Shown in pieces: positions 16,416 to 24,920 of a DNA stretch of 64,000 bases (positions within the stretch are counted from its first letter, which is position 1; every line of letters starts with the position of its first letter). The notes under the pieces were generated by a model. It was not told the origin of the DNA, made no database searches, and saw nothing but the letters and a program-made list of their open reading frames with translations. The translations under genes were made by a program, and so were the position numbers. The DNA is from JBDREC01 sp043820105 [NCBI: Pseudomonadota bacterium]. GTDB lineage: Bacteria; Bdellovibrionota_F; JAHFAK01. The stretch covers positions 93,936 to 157,935 of the forward strand of contig JBDREC010000004.1 of the NCBI GenBank assembly GCA_043820105.1, given 5' to 3'.

Positions 16416-17429
16416 TTAAATCTTTTTATCCACAGCTTTTGCTATGCCTTTTAATTGCTTCATAAGAATATTAAATTCAGGAAAATTGATGCTTTGAAAA
16501 CCATCAGTTAAAGCTTCCTCTGGTTTTTCGTGAACTTCTATGATAATCCCATCAGCTCCTGCTGCTATTGCAGCTTTTGCCATAGAGGGAACATATTTTC
16601 TTACTCCTGTGCCATGACTTGGATCAATAATTATTGGGAGATGGCTTTTTGCTTGAATCGCGGGGATAATATTTAAATCTAAGGTGTTTCTTGTGAAGTC
16701 TGAAAATGTTTTTATTCCCCTTTCACATAGAATGACTTTTTGATTGCCCTCTGCTAAAATATATTCAGCACATTGTAAAAACTCATTTAAGGTAGCTGAC
16801 ATTCCTCTTTTTAATAAAACAGGCTTGTTAGTTTTACCAACTTTTTTTAAAAGAGCATAGTTTTGCATATTTCTAGCTCCAATTTGCAGGACATCTGCAT
16901 AACTTGCTACCAGATTTACATCTTTTGAATCAACAACCTCTGTTACAGTGATTAAACCATATGTTTTTCCAGCCTTTTTTAAATATTTTAAGCCTTCTTC
17001 TTTTAAACCAGAAAAAGCATATGGAGATGTTCTTGGTTTGTATGCCCCCCCTCTTAAAAAGTTAGCTCCAGCTAATTTAACAGCTTTTGCAGTTGCCATG
17101 ATACTTGCTTCATCTTCAATAGAACAGGGACCAGCAATTATTGTGACAGAATCATCACCAATTATATGACCTTTTACTTTTATCTTTGTTTTTGCCTGTT
17201 TTGCTTCAATTCCAGCAAGTTTATAAGAATTGAGAATTGGAACTACTTTTTCAACACCAGGTAATGAAGAAAGAGTATCTATGTTTTTATGCCTTGAATC
17301 ACCAACAATACAAATAATTGTTTTTTCTACACCTTCACTTACAAAAGGTTTTAGATTAAAGCTTTCAAGGCGCTTTAATAACTCAGCTCTTTCCTCTTTT
17401 GGGCAAGTCTTTTTCAAAATAATTATCAT
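16416..17429 (-). CDS. aroF: DAHP synthase with N-terminal ferredoxin-like regulatory domain
   Basis: This is the entry enzyme of the shikimate pathway, condensing PEP with erythrose 4-phosphate. Residues 1-70 form a small ferredoxin-like domain (LKKTCPKEERAELLKRL, then a Gly-Asp-Ser segment and LPGVEKVVPI) as in the Thermotoga-type enzyme, where it mediates feedback by Tyr/Phe. The barrel begins near residue 85 with IIAGPCSIED, followed by FLRGGAYKPRTSPYAF, VLQIGARNMQNY, VLLKRGM, and the metal/substrate motif IIDPSHGTG. It is first in the cluster, with a divergent Bat operon 168 bases away, so the cluster promoter should lie in that gap. Feedback type is inferred from family knowledge. Confidence 0.93.
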   Translation of the reverse strand: MIIILKKTCPKEERAELLKRLESFNLKPFVSEGVEKTIICIVGDSRHKNIDTLSSLPGVEKVVPILNSYKLAGIEAKQAKTKIKVKGHIIGDDSVTIIAGPCSIEDEASIMATAKAVKLAGANFLRGGAYKPRTSPYAFSGLKEEGLKYLKKAGKTYGLITVTEVVDSKDVNLVASYADVLQIGARNMQNYALLKKVGKTNKPVLLKRGMSATLNEFLQCAEYILAEGNQKVILCERGIKTFSDFTRNTLDLNIIPAIQAKSHLPIIIDPSHGTGVRKYVPSMAKAAIAAGADGIIIEVHEKPEEALTDGFQSINFPEFNILMKQLKGIAKAVDKKI

Positions 17430-17597
17430 AATTTATTATCCTTAATCTAGAAATATGATTGTATTGTAGCTATATAAAATTAAATTAAATATGCCAACAA
17501 ATTTTAAATTTATTTTTTTGTTGATTTCAAATTTACATCATATTTAATATGCCTCATATAAATAAACTATGAATACTTTAATCATTTTGAATTACAT

Positions 17598-18569
17598 ATG
17601 TATTATAAATATATTTTTAAGTTTTTATGTTGCCTGATATTATTATCATGTTCAAGTAACATTGAAGATAAAGTTTCTCAGAAAGCCATGTTTACTGAAA
17701 AAGACATTAAAGTTGTGTCTTCTGTAAATGTGGCCAATTCCACAATATATGATAAAATCAAATATACAATTTCAGCAACTTATCCCAAAGAGGCTAAAAT
17801 AATAATTCCTGATCCTGAGGATAATATCGGTGGTTTAAGGATTGTAGACTTTGGTGGAGAGCTTGATAAAAGCGTTGATAATCATTTGGAATGCCAAAAG
17901 TGGTATGACCTTGAGGCAGACATTGCTAGTAGTTATAGAATTCCTGAAATTGAAATAATATTTATATTAAAAAACCAAAAGGAAATTACAAAAAGGACAC
18001 AAGAAATATTTATTACTTTATCAAATGAAGATAAAAACCCAGGCAAGCAAGGGAGTGATGATATTAAAGATATTAAGCCCAATGTGATAATTCCCTTTTC
18101 CTATGCGATTTATATAATAATCGCAGGTTCAGTTTTTCTCTTTTTTCTTTTATTAGTCACTGGAATAATATTTTATAAAAAATATAAGCTTAAATCCCAG
18201 GAAAAGGTCCTGCCTCCTCATGTAAAGGCCAATATGGCTTTACTTGAGCTTGAGAGTCAGAACCTTTGTGACAAGGGAGAATTTAGTCTTCATTTTTATA
18301 AAATGACAGAGATTTTAAAAAGATATCTTGAAGAAAGGTTTTCATTCTCTGCTTTAGAGATGACCTATGAAGAAATATATAAATATGTTGACCAAATGCA
18401 GGAGCTTGATAGTCACTTAAAAGATATTACAATGCGCTTTTTACAAAAAGCTGAACTAATAAAATTTGCAAAAGTTGTTCCAGAGGCTAATTTTGTTAAA
18501 CAAAGTCTTACTGACACAAAAACTTTTATTGATAAATCTAAAATAGAAGATGGTGTAGGAGATGTTTAG
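17598..18569 (+). CDS. Bat-operon lipoprotein, DUF4381-like
   Basis: The 323-residue protein has a signal peptide with lipobox LLSC near residue 18, a beta-rich outer domain (about 30-145), one membrane helix (about 165-190), and a helical cytoplasmic tail. The order and the tail (KMTEILKRYLEERFSFSALEMTYEEI) resemble the DUF4381 family and the end of BatD, where the same tail occurs. Such genes sit in Bat operons just before batA, as here: its last 8 bases overlap batA. Function unknown. The moxR and DUF58 genes that usually precede it are absent; the next gene upstream is divergent aroF. Confidence 0.7.
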   Translation: MYYKYIFKFLCCLILLSCSSNIEDKVSQKAMFTEKDIKVVSSVNVANSTIYDKIKYTISATYPKEAKIIIPDPEDNIGGLRIVDFGGELDKSVDNHLECQKWYDLEADIASSYRIPEIEIIFILKNQKEITKRTQEIFITLSNEDKNPGKQGSDDIKDIKPNVIIPFSYAIYIIIAGSVFLFFLLLVTGIIFYKKYKLKSQEKVLPPHVKANMALLELESQNLCDKGEFSLHFYKMTEILKRYLEERFSFSALEMTYEEIYKYVDQMQELDSHLKDITMRFLQKAELIKFAKVVPEANFVKQSLTDTKTFIDKSKIEDGVGDV

Positions 18570-19560
18570 GTTTCAATATCCATACTTATTAGGAATATTA
18601 TCTATTCTTCCTCTTCTTTTTCTTTTAAGACAAAGAAAAAAAAGAAAGAAGTTTTCCTTTGCCTATCCAAGTATTAATATTTTTAAAACTCTTCCAAAAA
18701 CAAAGAAGACGTTTTTTCTTAAAGCCTTGCCCTTACTAAAATACTTGGCCATATGTTTTATTGTTTTGGCAATATGCAGACCTCAGTCAGGCGAAAAAAC
18801 AAGTGAAGTATTATCTGAGGGAATTGATATTGTTTTGGCTATTGATACTTCTGGCAGTATGCAGGCTCTTGACTTTGAGAAAAATGGACAAAAGGTAGAC
18901 AGACTGACTATTGTTAAAGATGTCGTGAAAGATTTTATAAAAAGACGCGAAAATGATAGAATTGGTATGGTTGTTTTTGGGCAGGAAGCTTTTACTCAAT
19001 GTCCATTAACAATGGACTATGGAGTTTTATTTTCATTTTTAGATAAGCTTAAAATAGGAATGGCTGGAGATTCAACAGCTATTGGTTCAGCTATCGCTAT
19101 ATCTGTCAAAAGACTTAAGGATCTTTTAGCAAAATCAAAAATCATAGTTTTACTAACAGATGGACGCAACAATGCTGGTAGAATTTCTCCGGATATAGCA
19201 TCTGATATCGCAAAATCACTTGGAATAAAAATTTATACAGTGGGAGCTGGAACTCGAGGAAAAGCACCATTTAAAGTAGAAACTTTTTTTGGTCCTCAAT
19301 ATGTTTATAAACAAGTTGATATTGATGAAGAAACTTTAAAAAACATTTCCCAAAAAACACAAGGACAATATTTTAGAGCAACAGATTCAGAATCATTGAA
19401 AAAAGTGTATGAGCAAATTGATATGCTTGAAAAAACAAAAGTAAAAGTGAAAGAATATACAGAATATGAAGAGCTTTTTCCTTATTTTATTTTTCCTGCT
19501 CTATTATTAATTCTTTTGTATATATTCTTATCGTCAACGCTTTTAAGGAGGATACCATAA
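18562..19560 (+). CDS. batA: BatA: von Willebrand A domain aerotolerance protein
   Basis: Two N-terminal membrane helices (about 5-20 and 55-75) are followed by a VWA domain with a complete MIDAS metal site: DTSGS near residue 94, a Thr/Ser in DSTAIGSA near 172, and LLTDGRNN near 196. A C-terminal helix follows (about 310-328). The CRPQSG turn after the second helix is typical. Bat proteins form an inner-membrane complex of uncertain function linked to oxygen or stress tolerance in Bacteroides and Leptospira. It overlaps the previous gene and directly abuts batB. Confidence 0.9.
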   Translation: MFRFQYPYLLGILSILPLLFLLRQRKKRKKFSFAYPSINIFKTLPKTKKTFFLKALPLLKYLAICFIVLAICRPQSGEKTSEVLSEGIDIVLAIDTSGSMQALDFEKNGQKVDRLTIVKDVVKDFIKRRENDRIGMVVFGQEAFTQCPLTMDYGVLFSFLDKLKIGMAGDSTAIGSAIAISVKRLKDLLAKSKIIVLLTDGRNNAGRISPDIASDIAKSLGIKIYTVGAGTRGKAPFKVETFFGPQYVYKQVDIDEETLKNISQKTQGQYFRATDSESLKKVYEQIDMLEKTKVKVKEYTEYEELFPYFIFPALLLILLYIFLSSTLLRRIP

Positions 19561-20553
19561 ATGCGTTTCGGTAATCCTGAATATTTTTGGTTATTATGGC
19601 TCATTCCATTAAGCGCTATTTTTATGTTTATTGCATATAAATTAAAAATAAAAACTATACTAAGGCTTTTTGATGAGGAAATGCTGGAAAAACTTTCTTT
19701 GTCTAGAAATAATGGAAGGAAGTTTTTTAAAGTAATTCTAGTTTTACTTTGTCTTGCCATGCTAGTAGTCTGCCTTGTTAGACCACGGTGGGGGTTTGAG
19801 TGGAAGGAAGTGAAAAGAGTTGGAATAGATCTTGTAATCGCTATTGATGTCTCTAACAGTATGCTGGCTCAAGATGTTAAGCCAAATAGAATGGAATGGG
19901 CAAAAAGAAAGATTATTGATTTAATAAATATGCTTCAGGGTGACCGGGTCGGACTTGTGGCTTTTGCAGGACTGGCTTTTTTACAATGCCCACTAACTCT
20001 TGATTATAATGCTCTTGATATGTTTCTTGATTCTATTGATACTGACTTAATTCCAGTGCAGGGAACTTCCTTAACTTCTGCAATTAAAGTTGCCACAGAG
20101 GCCTTTGATAAAAGCGTAAAAAGACAAAAAGCGATAATTCTAATCACTGACGGAGAAGATCACGAAAAAGATGCAGAGAAAGAAGCCCTTATAGCTAAAA
20201 CTTCAGGAATTAAAATATTTACTATAGGCATTGGAGCTTCTCAAGGTGCGCCAATTCCATTGCCCTCAGGAGGTTTTAGAAAAGATGAGTCAGGTAATTT
20301 AATTTTGACAAAACTTGATGAAGTGAGTTTACAAAAAATTGCGATTCAAACAGGAGGGACCTATATAAGGTCAACAGCTGGAGATCTCGATTTAACACAA
20401 GTCTATAAAAAGAATATTAGAAAGAGTATGGATTTAGCTGAAATTGAAGGAACCAGGCAAAAGAAATGGGAAGAAAGATATTGGATTTTTGCTATATTAG
20501 CTTTGTTTTTTCTTTTATTGGATATGCTGATAAGTGAAAGGGGGAGGGGATGA
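19561..20553 (+). CDS. batB: BatB: von Willebrand A domain aerotolerance protein
   Basis: This is a paralog of the preceding gene with the same layout: helices at about 7-23 and 56-74, a VWA domain, and a C-terminal helix (about 308-325). The MIDAS site is intact: DVSNS near residue 98, GTSLTSA near 168 and LITDGED near 198. Pairs of VWA proteins next to a TPR protein define Bat operons. GGAGG lies 4-8 bases before the ATG, which immediately follows the batA stop. Its last 4 bases overlap the start of batC. Confidence 0.9.
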   Translation: MRFGNPEYFWLLWLIPLSAIFMFIAYKLKIKTILRLFDEEMLEKLSLSRNNGRKFFKVILVLLCLAMLVVCLVRPRWGFEWKEVKRVGIDLVIAIDVSNSMLAQDVKPNRMEWAKRKIIDLINMLQGDRVGLVAFAGLAFLQCPLTLDYNALDMFLDSIDTDLIPVQGTSLTSAIKVATEAFDKSVKRQKAIILITDGEDHEKDAEKEALIAKTSGIKIFTIGIGASQGAPIPLPSGGFRKDESGNLILTKLDEVSLQKIAIQTGGTYIRSTAGDLDLTQVYKKNIRKSMDLAEIEGTRQKKWEERYWIFAILALFFLLLDMLISERGRG

Positions 20554-21413
20554 AAGGCGTGCAGGGTACAGCGTACGGCGTACGGCGTGTGGTTTTTGCT
20601 CTACTTCTTGTACACATGATAAGTTTTGCCTCTTTTGCTTCTGTTGAAAATCAGATCAATAAAGCCAATGAGTTTTATAAAGCTAATAACTATCAAGAAG
20701 CAATTAATGTTTTGCTTGATGCTCAAATTAATCATCCAACTGATCCCAAAGTAAATTATAACCTGGGGAACACCTATTATAAGCTTGGGAAATATGAAGA
20801 CGCTATAAAAAGTTATGGACAAGTAGTTGCTTCTGGAGAAGGCAAATATCTTTTTGAATCGTTTTACAATATAGCTAACTCTTATTATCGACAGGGAAAG
20901 TTACAAGAAAGCTTGGCTTTTTATCAAAAAGCTTTAGAATTAAATCCAGAAGATGAAGATACAAGATATAATATAGAGTTTGTGAAAAAAGAGATTAAGA
21001 AGAAATTGAATGAAGAGATAGAGAGAAAGAAGGAAGAAGAGAAGAAGAAAGATCAGCAAGACCAAAAAGATAAGCAAGAGAATCAGCAGGAAAATAAATC
21101 TTGTGATAAGCCCGGAGAGCAACAGCAGCAGAATAAAGAACAAGAGCAAAAAGAAAAAGATGGGAAGAATGAAGAAAATGGATCTAAAGATCAAAAGAAG
21201 GAAGAGAAAGTAGAACAAAAAGCAAAAGAACAAGAGAAAAAAGAGGGTCAGGAAAAGCAAGACAAGAAAGAAAAAGCATCTGAGCAAAAGGCTCAAAAGT
21301 TGAGCAAAGAAGATGCTGAAAGACTGTTAAAGGCAATTGAAGAGAATCCTGAGAAGTTTAAGAAGCAACAAATGCAAGGTGCGCAAGGGGTGCGTGGTGG
21401 GAAGGATTGGTGA
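20550..21413 (+). CDS. batC: BatC: TPR protein with charged C-terminus, repeat-derived N-terminus
   Basis: Residues about 33-150 hold three TPR units (KANEFYKANNYQEAINVLL, VNYNLGNTYYKLGKYEDAI and FYNIANSYYRQGKLQESL). The remainder is a highly charged Lys/Glu/Gln helix ending in a Leu-Ser-Lys-Glu-Asp-Ala-Glu segment typical of BatC. The ATG overlaps the batB stop (ATGA) behind GGGGAGG. Codons 3-13 are a GCGTACG heptamer tract coding for VQGTAYGVR, placed between the start codon and the signal peptide (VVFALLLVHMISFASFAS). The native start may have been just downstream before the repeat arose. Confidence 0.88.
   Translation: MKGVQGTAYGVRRVVFALLLVHMISFASFASVENQINKANEFYKANNYQEAINVLLDAQINHPTDPKVNYNLGNTYYKLGKYEDAIKSYGQVVASGEGKYLFESFYNIANSYYRQGKLQESLAFYQKALELNPEDEDTRYNIEFVKKEIKKKLNEEIERKKEEEKKKDQQDQKDKQENQQENKSCDKPGEQQQQNKEQEQKEKDGKNEENGSKDQKKEEKVEQKAKEQEKKEGQEKQDKKEKASEQKAQKLSKEDAERLLKAIEENPEKFKKQQMQGAQGVRGGKDW
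20557..20590 (+). repeat. Heptamer repeat at the start of batC, family D (GCGTACG)
   Basis: Four units (GCGTGCA, GGGTACA, GCGTACG, GCGTACG) begin four codons after the ATG. The sense strand, orientation and reading frame are the same as for the family D tract in aroA. Confidence 0.85.
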
Positions 21414-21416
21414 TGG

Positions 21417-21476
21417 TTAATTGTTGGGGATTGGAATAATCAATAATTAACAATTAACAATTAATAATTAATATTA
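21417..21476. repeat. Heptamer repeat, family E, between batC and batD
   Basis: Units AATAATC, AATAATT, AACAATT, AACAATT, AATAATT and AATATT fill the gap between the two genes. The left end (TTAATTGTTG) is complementary to the right, so a hairpin is possible. It is related to the tract at 6440-6521. Confidence 0.75.
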
Positions 21477-21485
21477 AGATAGGCA

Positions 21486-23282
21486 ATGCTGAAGAATTTG
21501 AAAAATAAGATTATAGGGTTTATATTTGTTTTTTTTGTTATAAGCTATTCTAGTGTCTTTTCTGTTTCTATCGATCTTACTGTTGATTCTTTGAAGGCTA
21601 CTTTGTCGGATGAGGTTGGAATTAGTATTGCTGTTGATGGAGAGCGCGACGCCGGTGAACCTAATTTAAAGTTTCCTGAAGCTGCTTTTAAGTTATATTC
21701 TCATGGTACAAGCTCCCAGGTGCAAATTATAAATGGGAAAATGGATTCAAAGACAATTTATAATTACTCTTTACTACCTCTAAAAGAAGGTGAATTTGTA
21801 ATTGGGCCCGCTCATGCTGTGATCAAGGGGAAACAATATAAGAGCAGTACCTATAAGTTAAAAATCGTGAAAGATGTTTCGGGTATAGCTAGCGAAAATA
21901 CAAAGGATGTTTTCGTTAACCAAGAAATAACTAGCCTCTCTCCTTTTGTAGGACAACAGCTTTTGTATACTATAAAATTTTATCGTGCAGTAAAGGTATA
22001 TAATTCAGTAATAGAATCAAGTCCTGATTTTTCTTCATTTTTATCATATGACTTGGAGTCACAAGCAGATTATTATGATTATGTGGATTCGAAAAAATAT
22101 GTTGTTCATGAAATTAAGAAAATTTTATTTCCTTTGAAACAAGGAAAAATAAAATTAGATCCAGTAGTCATTCGTTGCGAAGTTCCTGTTGAGGAGAAGG
22201 GATCAGGGCGCAGATCCTTTGACTCTTTCTTTTCATCTTCCTTTGCTGAGACAAAGAAGAAGGTCCTAAAAAGCCAAGAATTGATTTTAGATGTAAAGGC
22301 ACTTCCAGGTTTTGGAAGTTTAAGTAATGATTCTGCTATTGTTGGCGATTTTTCTTTGACAACAAGTATTGACAAAAACAACGTTAAAGCTTCTGATTCT
22401 TTGACAATTAAATATGTATTAAGTGGTCTGGGTAACCTTGAAAACGTTGATTTGCCACAGTTTTCTGAAATTGAAAATTTGAAATTTTATTATGATAAAC
22501 CTGAAATAGAAAAAAAAATATCTGGTGATGATATTCACTTTACTAAAACATTTAAAATAGCATGTGTTCCCGTTATTCAGGGAGAATATGTTATCCCTTC
22601 TTTAGAAATACATGTCTTTAATCCAAATAAAAAAAAATATACTCTGTTAAAAACCAAAGAGCTTAAAATAAGTGTTTCGCCTTCTGATACCCCAAGTCCT
22701 AATCCGCCAATTCAAGAAAAAATACAAGCTTCCAAAAACAAGGTGAAAATATTAGGCAAAGATATTTTGAATATAAATTCCTCTATTCATGGGGCAAATA
22801 AGAATGAATTTTCTTTGTTTATTAAAATTATTCTTTTTTTGTTAATACTATTCCCACCCTTATTATTTTTAAGCATTTATTTTTCACAAAAGAAGAAAAT
22901 GGATTTTGAGAAAAATTACTCAAAAATTAGAAAATCAAAAGCATTAAATAAAGCAAAAAAAATGATGCATGATATTGAGAAAAAGGTGATGAAAAATGAA
23001 AGGCAAAAAGGCTTTAAGCAACCTTATATTGAGCTTTTAAATATAATTAGACTTTACATTGGTGATAAGTTTGATTTAAATGGGCTTGCTTTAACAAGTG
23101 AAGAAATAAAAATTAAATTGAAAAATGCAGAACTAGAAGATAGTATTATTAGGCCTTTATTTGAAAAAATAAATGAATGTGAAATGAGCCAATATGCTTC
23201 TTTAGAAAAAGGTCCAAATGAGTTTGTAACATTTATTAAGGAAACGGAAGTTTTATTAACTAAGTTAGATAAAAGTTTATAA
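21486..23282 (+). CDS. batD: BatD: membrane-anchored aerotolerance protein
   Basis: An N-terminal signal helix (about 8-26) leads into a long beta-rich extracytoplasmic part made of Ig-like repeats, including the family-typical AVIKGKQYKSSTYKLKI and PFVGQQLLYTIKFYRAVKV. A single membrane helix lies at about 438-462. The cytoplasmic tail with YIELLNIIRLYIGDKFDLNGLALTSEEI resembles the tail of the DUF4381-like protein encoded at 17598. It is the last Bat gene; only 2 bases separate it from the following ABC transporter gene, so the two units may be co-transcribed. Confidence 0.87.
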   Translation: MLKNLKNKIIGFIFVFFVISYSSVFSVSIDLTVDSLKATLSDEVGISIAVDGERDAGEPNLKFPEAAFKLYSHGTSSQVQIINGKMDSKTIYNYSLLPLKEGEFVIGPAHAVIKGKQYKSSTYKLKIVKDVSGIASENTKDVFVNQEITSLSPFVGQQLLYTIKFYRAVKVYNSVIESSPDFSSFLSYDLESQADYYDYVDSKKYVVHEIKKILFPLKQGKIKLDPVVIRCEVPVEEKGSGRRSFDSFFSSSFAETKKKVLKSQELILDVKALPGFGSLSNDSAIVGDFSLTTSIDKNNVKASDSLTIKYVLSGLGNLENVDLPQFSEIENLKFYYDKPEIEKKISGDDIHFTKTFKIACVPVIQGEYVIPSLEIHVFNPNKKKYTLLKTKELKISVSPSDTPSPNPPIQEKIQASKNKVKILGKDILNINSSIHGANKNEFSLFIKIILFLLILFPPLLFLSIYFSQKKKMDFEKNYSKIRKSKALNKAKKMMHDIEKKVMKNERQKGFKQPYIELLNIIRLYIGDKFDLNGLALTSEEIKIKLKNAELEDSIIRPLFEKINECEMSQYASLEKGPNEFVTFIKETEVLLTKLDKSL

Positions 23283-23284
23283 CA

Positions 23285-24205
23285 ATGGCGAAAAATATAA
23301 TTTTAAGCAATATTACAAAAAGATATGAAGATAGTGATGTCATTTCTGATATTAATATAGAAGTTGGTGAAGGAAGCATTTTTGGTTTTATTGGCCTTAC
23401 AAGCTCTGGAAAATCCACTCTGGCTAAAATAATTGCAGGCCTTACTCGCCCCTCTTTTGGATCTGTCATGCTTTCAGATGATGAATTTTCTCCTTATATC
23501 ACTAAAAACAGAAGGCGTGTTGCGTTTGTAGCCAGTCCCAATGGCTTGCCCGGGCAATTTAATATTAATAAATTAGGAAAATATTATAAGAGAATCTATC
23601 CCAAGTTTAATGAGAACCTTTTTTTGGGTCTGCTTAACACTTTTTCAATTTCTTCAAAAGCTAAAATCTCAAAAGTTGGTTTTTTTAACAGAAAAAAGCT
23701 CGCTATCATTTTAGCACTTGCACAAACACCTGAAATTATAGTTATGGATGAACCCTTTTCAAAGCTAAAAACAGCAGATTGTGATCTTTTAAAAAATGCT
23801 ATTTTAGATTATAAAGAAAACAATCCATGTTCAATTGTAATTTTTACAGCTAACCCCAAATATCATAAAGATTTAAGTGATACTATCGCTTTGCTCGAAA
23901 GAGGAAAAATAAGATGTTTAATAAATGTCAGTGCAATTCAAGGTGATTATCAGAAGATTATTCTTAGTCCCCCAAAAGATTATGATCCTGATGATTTTAA
24001 ATTAGAAGGTGTTTTAAGAGTTGATAAAGTTGAAGATAAAATATCTTTAATTATATTTAAAAACTATAATTTTATTATTGAAATGCTTGAGCTTAATGGA
24101 CACCAAATAGAAAATGAAAAAAAACTTACCTTTTCTGAACTTATTTGGGCTCAAGCAAAGCTAGAAATAGAGAAAGAGAAAGGGAGTCTTTTTAATAATG
24201 AATAG
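23285..24205 (+). CDS. ABC transporter ATPase with degenerate signature motif
   Basis: This ABC ATPase has Walker A GLTSSGKST near residue 37 and Walker B IIVMDEPF near 152. The expected LSGGQ signature is replaced by SKVGFFNRKKLAII, and the usual His switch region reads TANPKYHKDL. A C-terminal extension of about 80 residues resembles the DUF4162-type tail of ABC-2 exporters. ATP hydrolysis may be weak, or it may require an intact partner. It overlaps the permease gene by 8 bases and follows batD by 2. The exported substrate is unknown. Confidence 0.82.
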   Translation: MAKNIILSNITKRYEDSDVISDINIEVGEGSIFGFIGLTSSGKSTLAKIIAGLTRPSFGSVMLSDDEFSPYITKNRRRVAFVASPNGLPGQFNINKLGKYYKRIYPKFNENLFLGLLNTFSISSKAKISKVGFFNRKKLAIILALAQTPEIIVMDEPFSKLKTADCDLLKNAILDYKENNPCSIVIFTANPKYHKDLSDTIALLERGKIRCLINVSAIQGDYQKIILSPPKDYDPDDFKLEGVLRVDKVEDKISLIIFKNYNFIIEMLELNGHQIENEKKLTFSELIWAQAKLEIEKEKGSLFNNE

Positions 24206-24920
24206 TAAAATTGAAAGAACACATACTTTTCCTAAGTTTCTTGTTTCACTGGCTTTAATGATAGTTTCTTGCTTGTATGCCATCTTCCATTATAATGCCA
24301 AATATGAAACATTTTATAATTATGATTCTTCTTTGCATTTTTCTGGTTTTTTAAATGAAACTTATTTTTATTCTGAATGGATGCTAATAGTTGTTTTTAT
24401 TGGTGCTTTGATGGGTCTATTATCTATCCAGAAACAACAATTAGATGGGTCAATATTATTTATTTTGTCAAAACCAATAAGCAGGGCAAGAATACTTTTA
24501 GCAAGAGTTTTTGTTTCCTTTTACTTCTTGTTTCTTGTTTATCTAATTACAGGCGCCTTTATTCTTGGTATTTCAAAGTATCTTGCTTATTCTTATCCTA
24601 TTGAGGAACTCGCCTTGCAGCTTGCACGGCTTTTTTCAATTTCTGTGCTTTTCTGGTCTATCAGTATTTTTTTTGTATGTAATTTTAAAAGGGCATTATT
24701 ATCTTTTTTAGCTAGTGCTTGCCTTGCTCTTATTTTATTTTTTCTTAATTTCTACTTTCCCGGCGAAACTTTGCTTACATACCTGCCTTTTCATCATTTA
24801 ACAAATATAAAAACTGTTGTAACTGGAACATATCCTTTTTTTATAATGCTACTTTGGTTTATAGCCTCTATTATTTTTATCTATTTTTCAGTGCTTGCTT
24901 TTTATAGAAAAGAATATTAA
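24198..24920 (+). CDS. ABC-2 type transporter permease
   Basis: The 240-residue protein has six hydrophobic helices and the family pattern SILFILSKPISRARILLARV around residues 86-105, which is the coupling segment between helices 2 and 3 in ABC-2 permeases. It is placed between the ATPase (8-base overlap) and the M1-like protein (1-base overlap, TAATG). The three gene products probably act as one exporter or membrane-remodelling complex. Confidence 0.82.
   Translation: MNSKIERTHTFPKFLVSLALMIVSCLYAIFHYNAKYETFYNYDSSLHFSGFLNETYFYSEWMLIVVFIGALMGLLSIQKQQLDGSILFILSKPISRARILLARVFVSFYFLFLVYLITGAFILGISKYLAYSYPIEELALQLARLFSISVLFWSISIFFVCNFKRALLSFLASACLALILFFLNFYFPGETLLTYLPFHHLTNIKTVVTGTYPFFIMLLWFIASIIFIYFSVLAFYRKEY

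Noticed and set aside
17430-17597. Promoters in the gap between aroF and the Bat operon
   Set aside because: Some weak -35/-10 pairs can be drawn (for example TTGATT near 17520), but none stands out in this AT-rich DNA.
20940-21296. Leucine-rich minus-strand frame as a membrane protein
   Set aside because: It is the antisense shadow of the Lys/Glu-rich tail of BatC.
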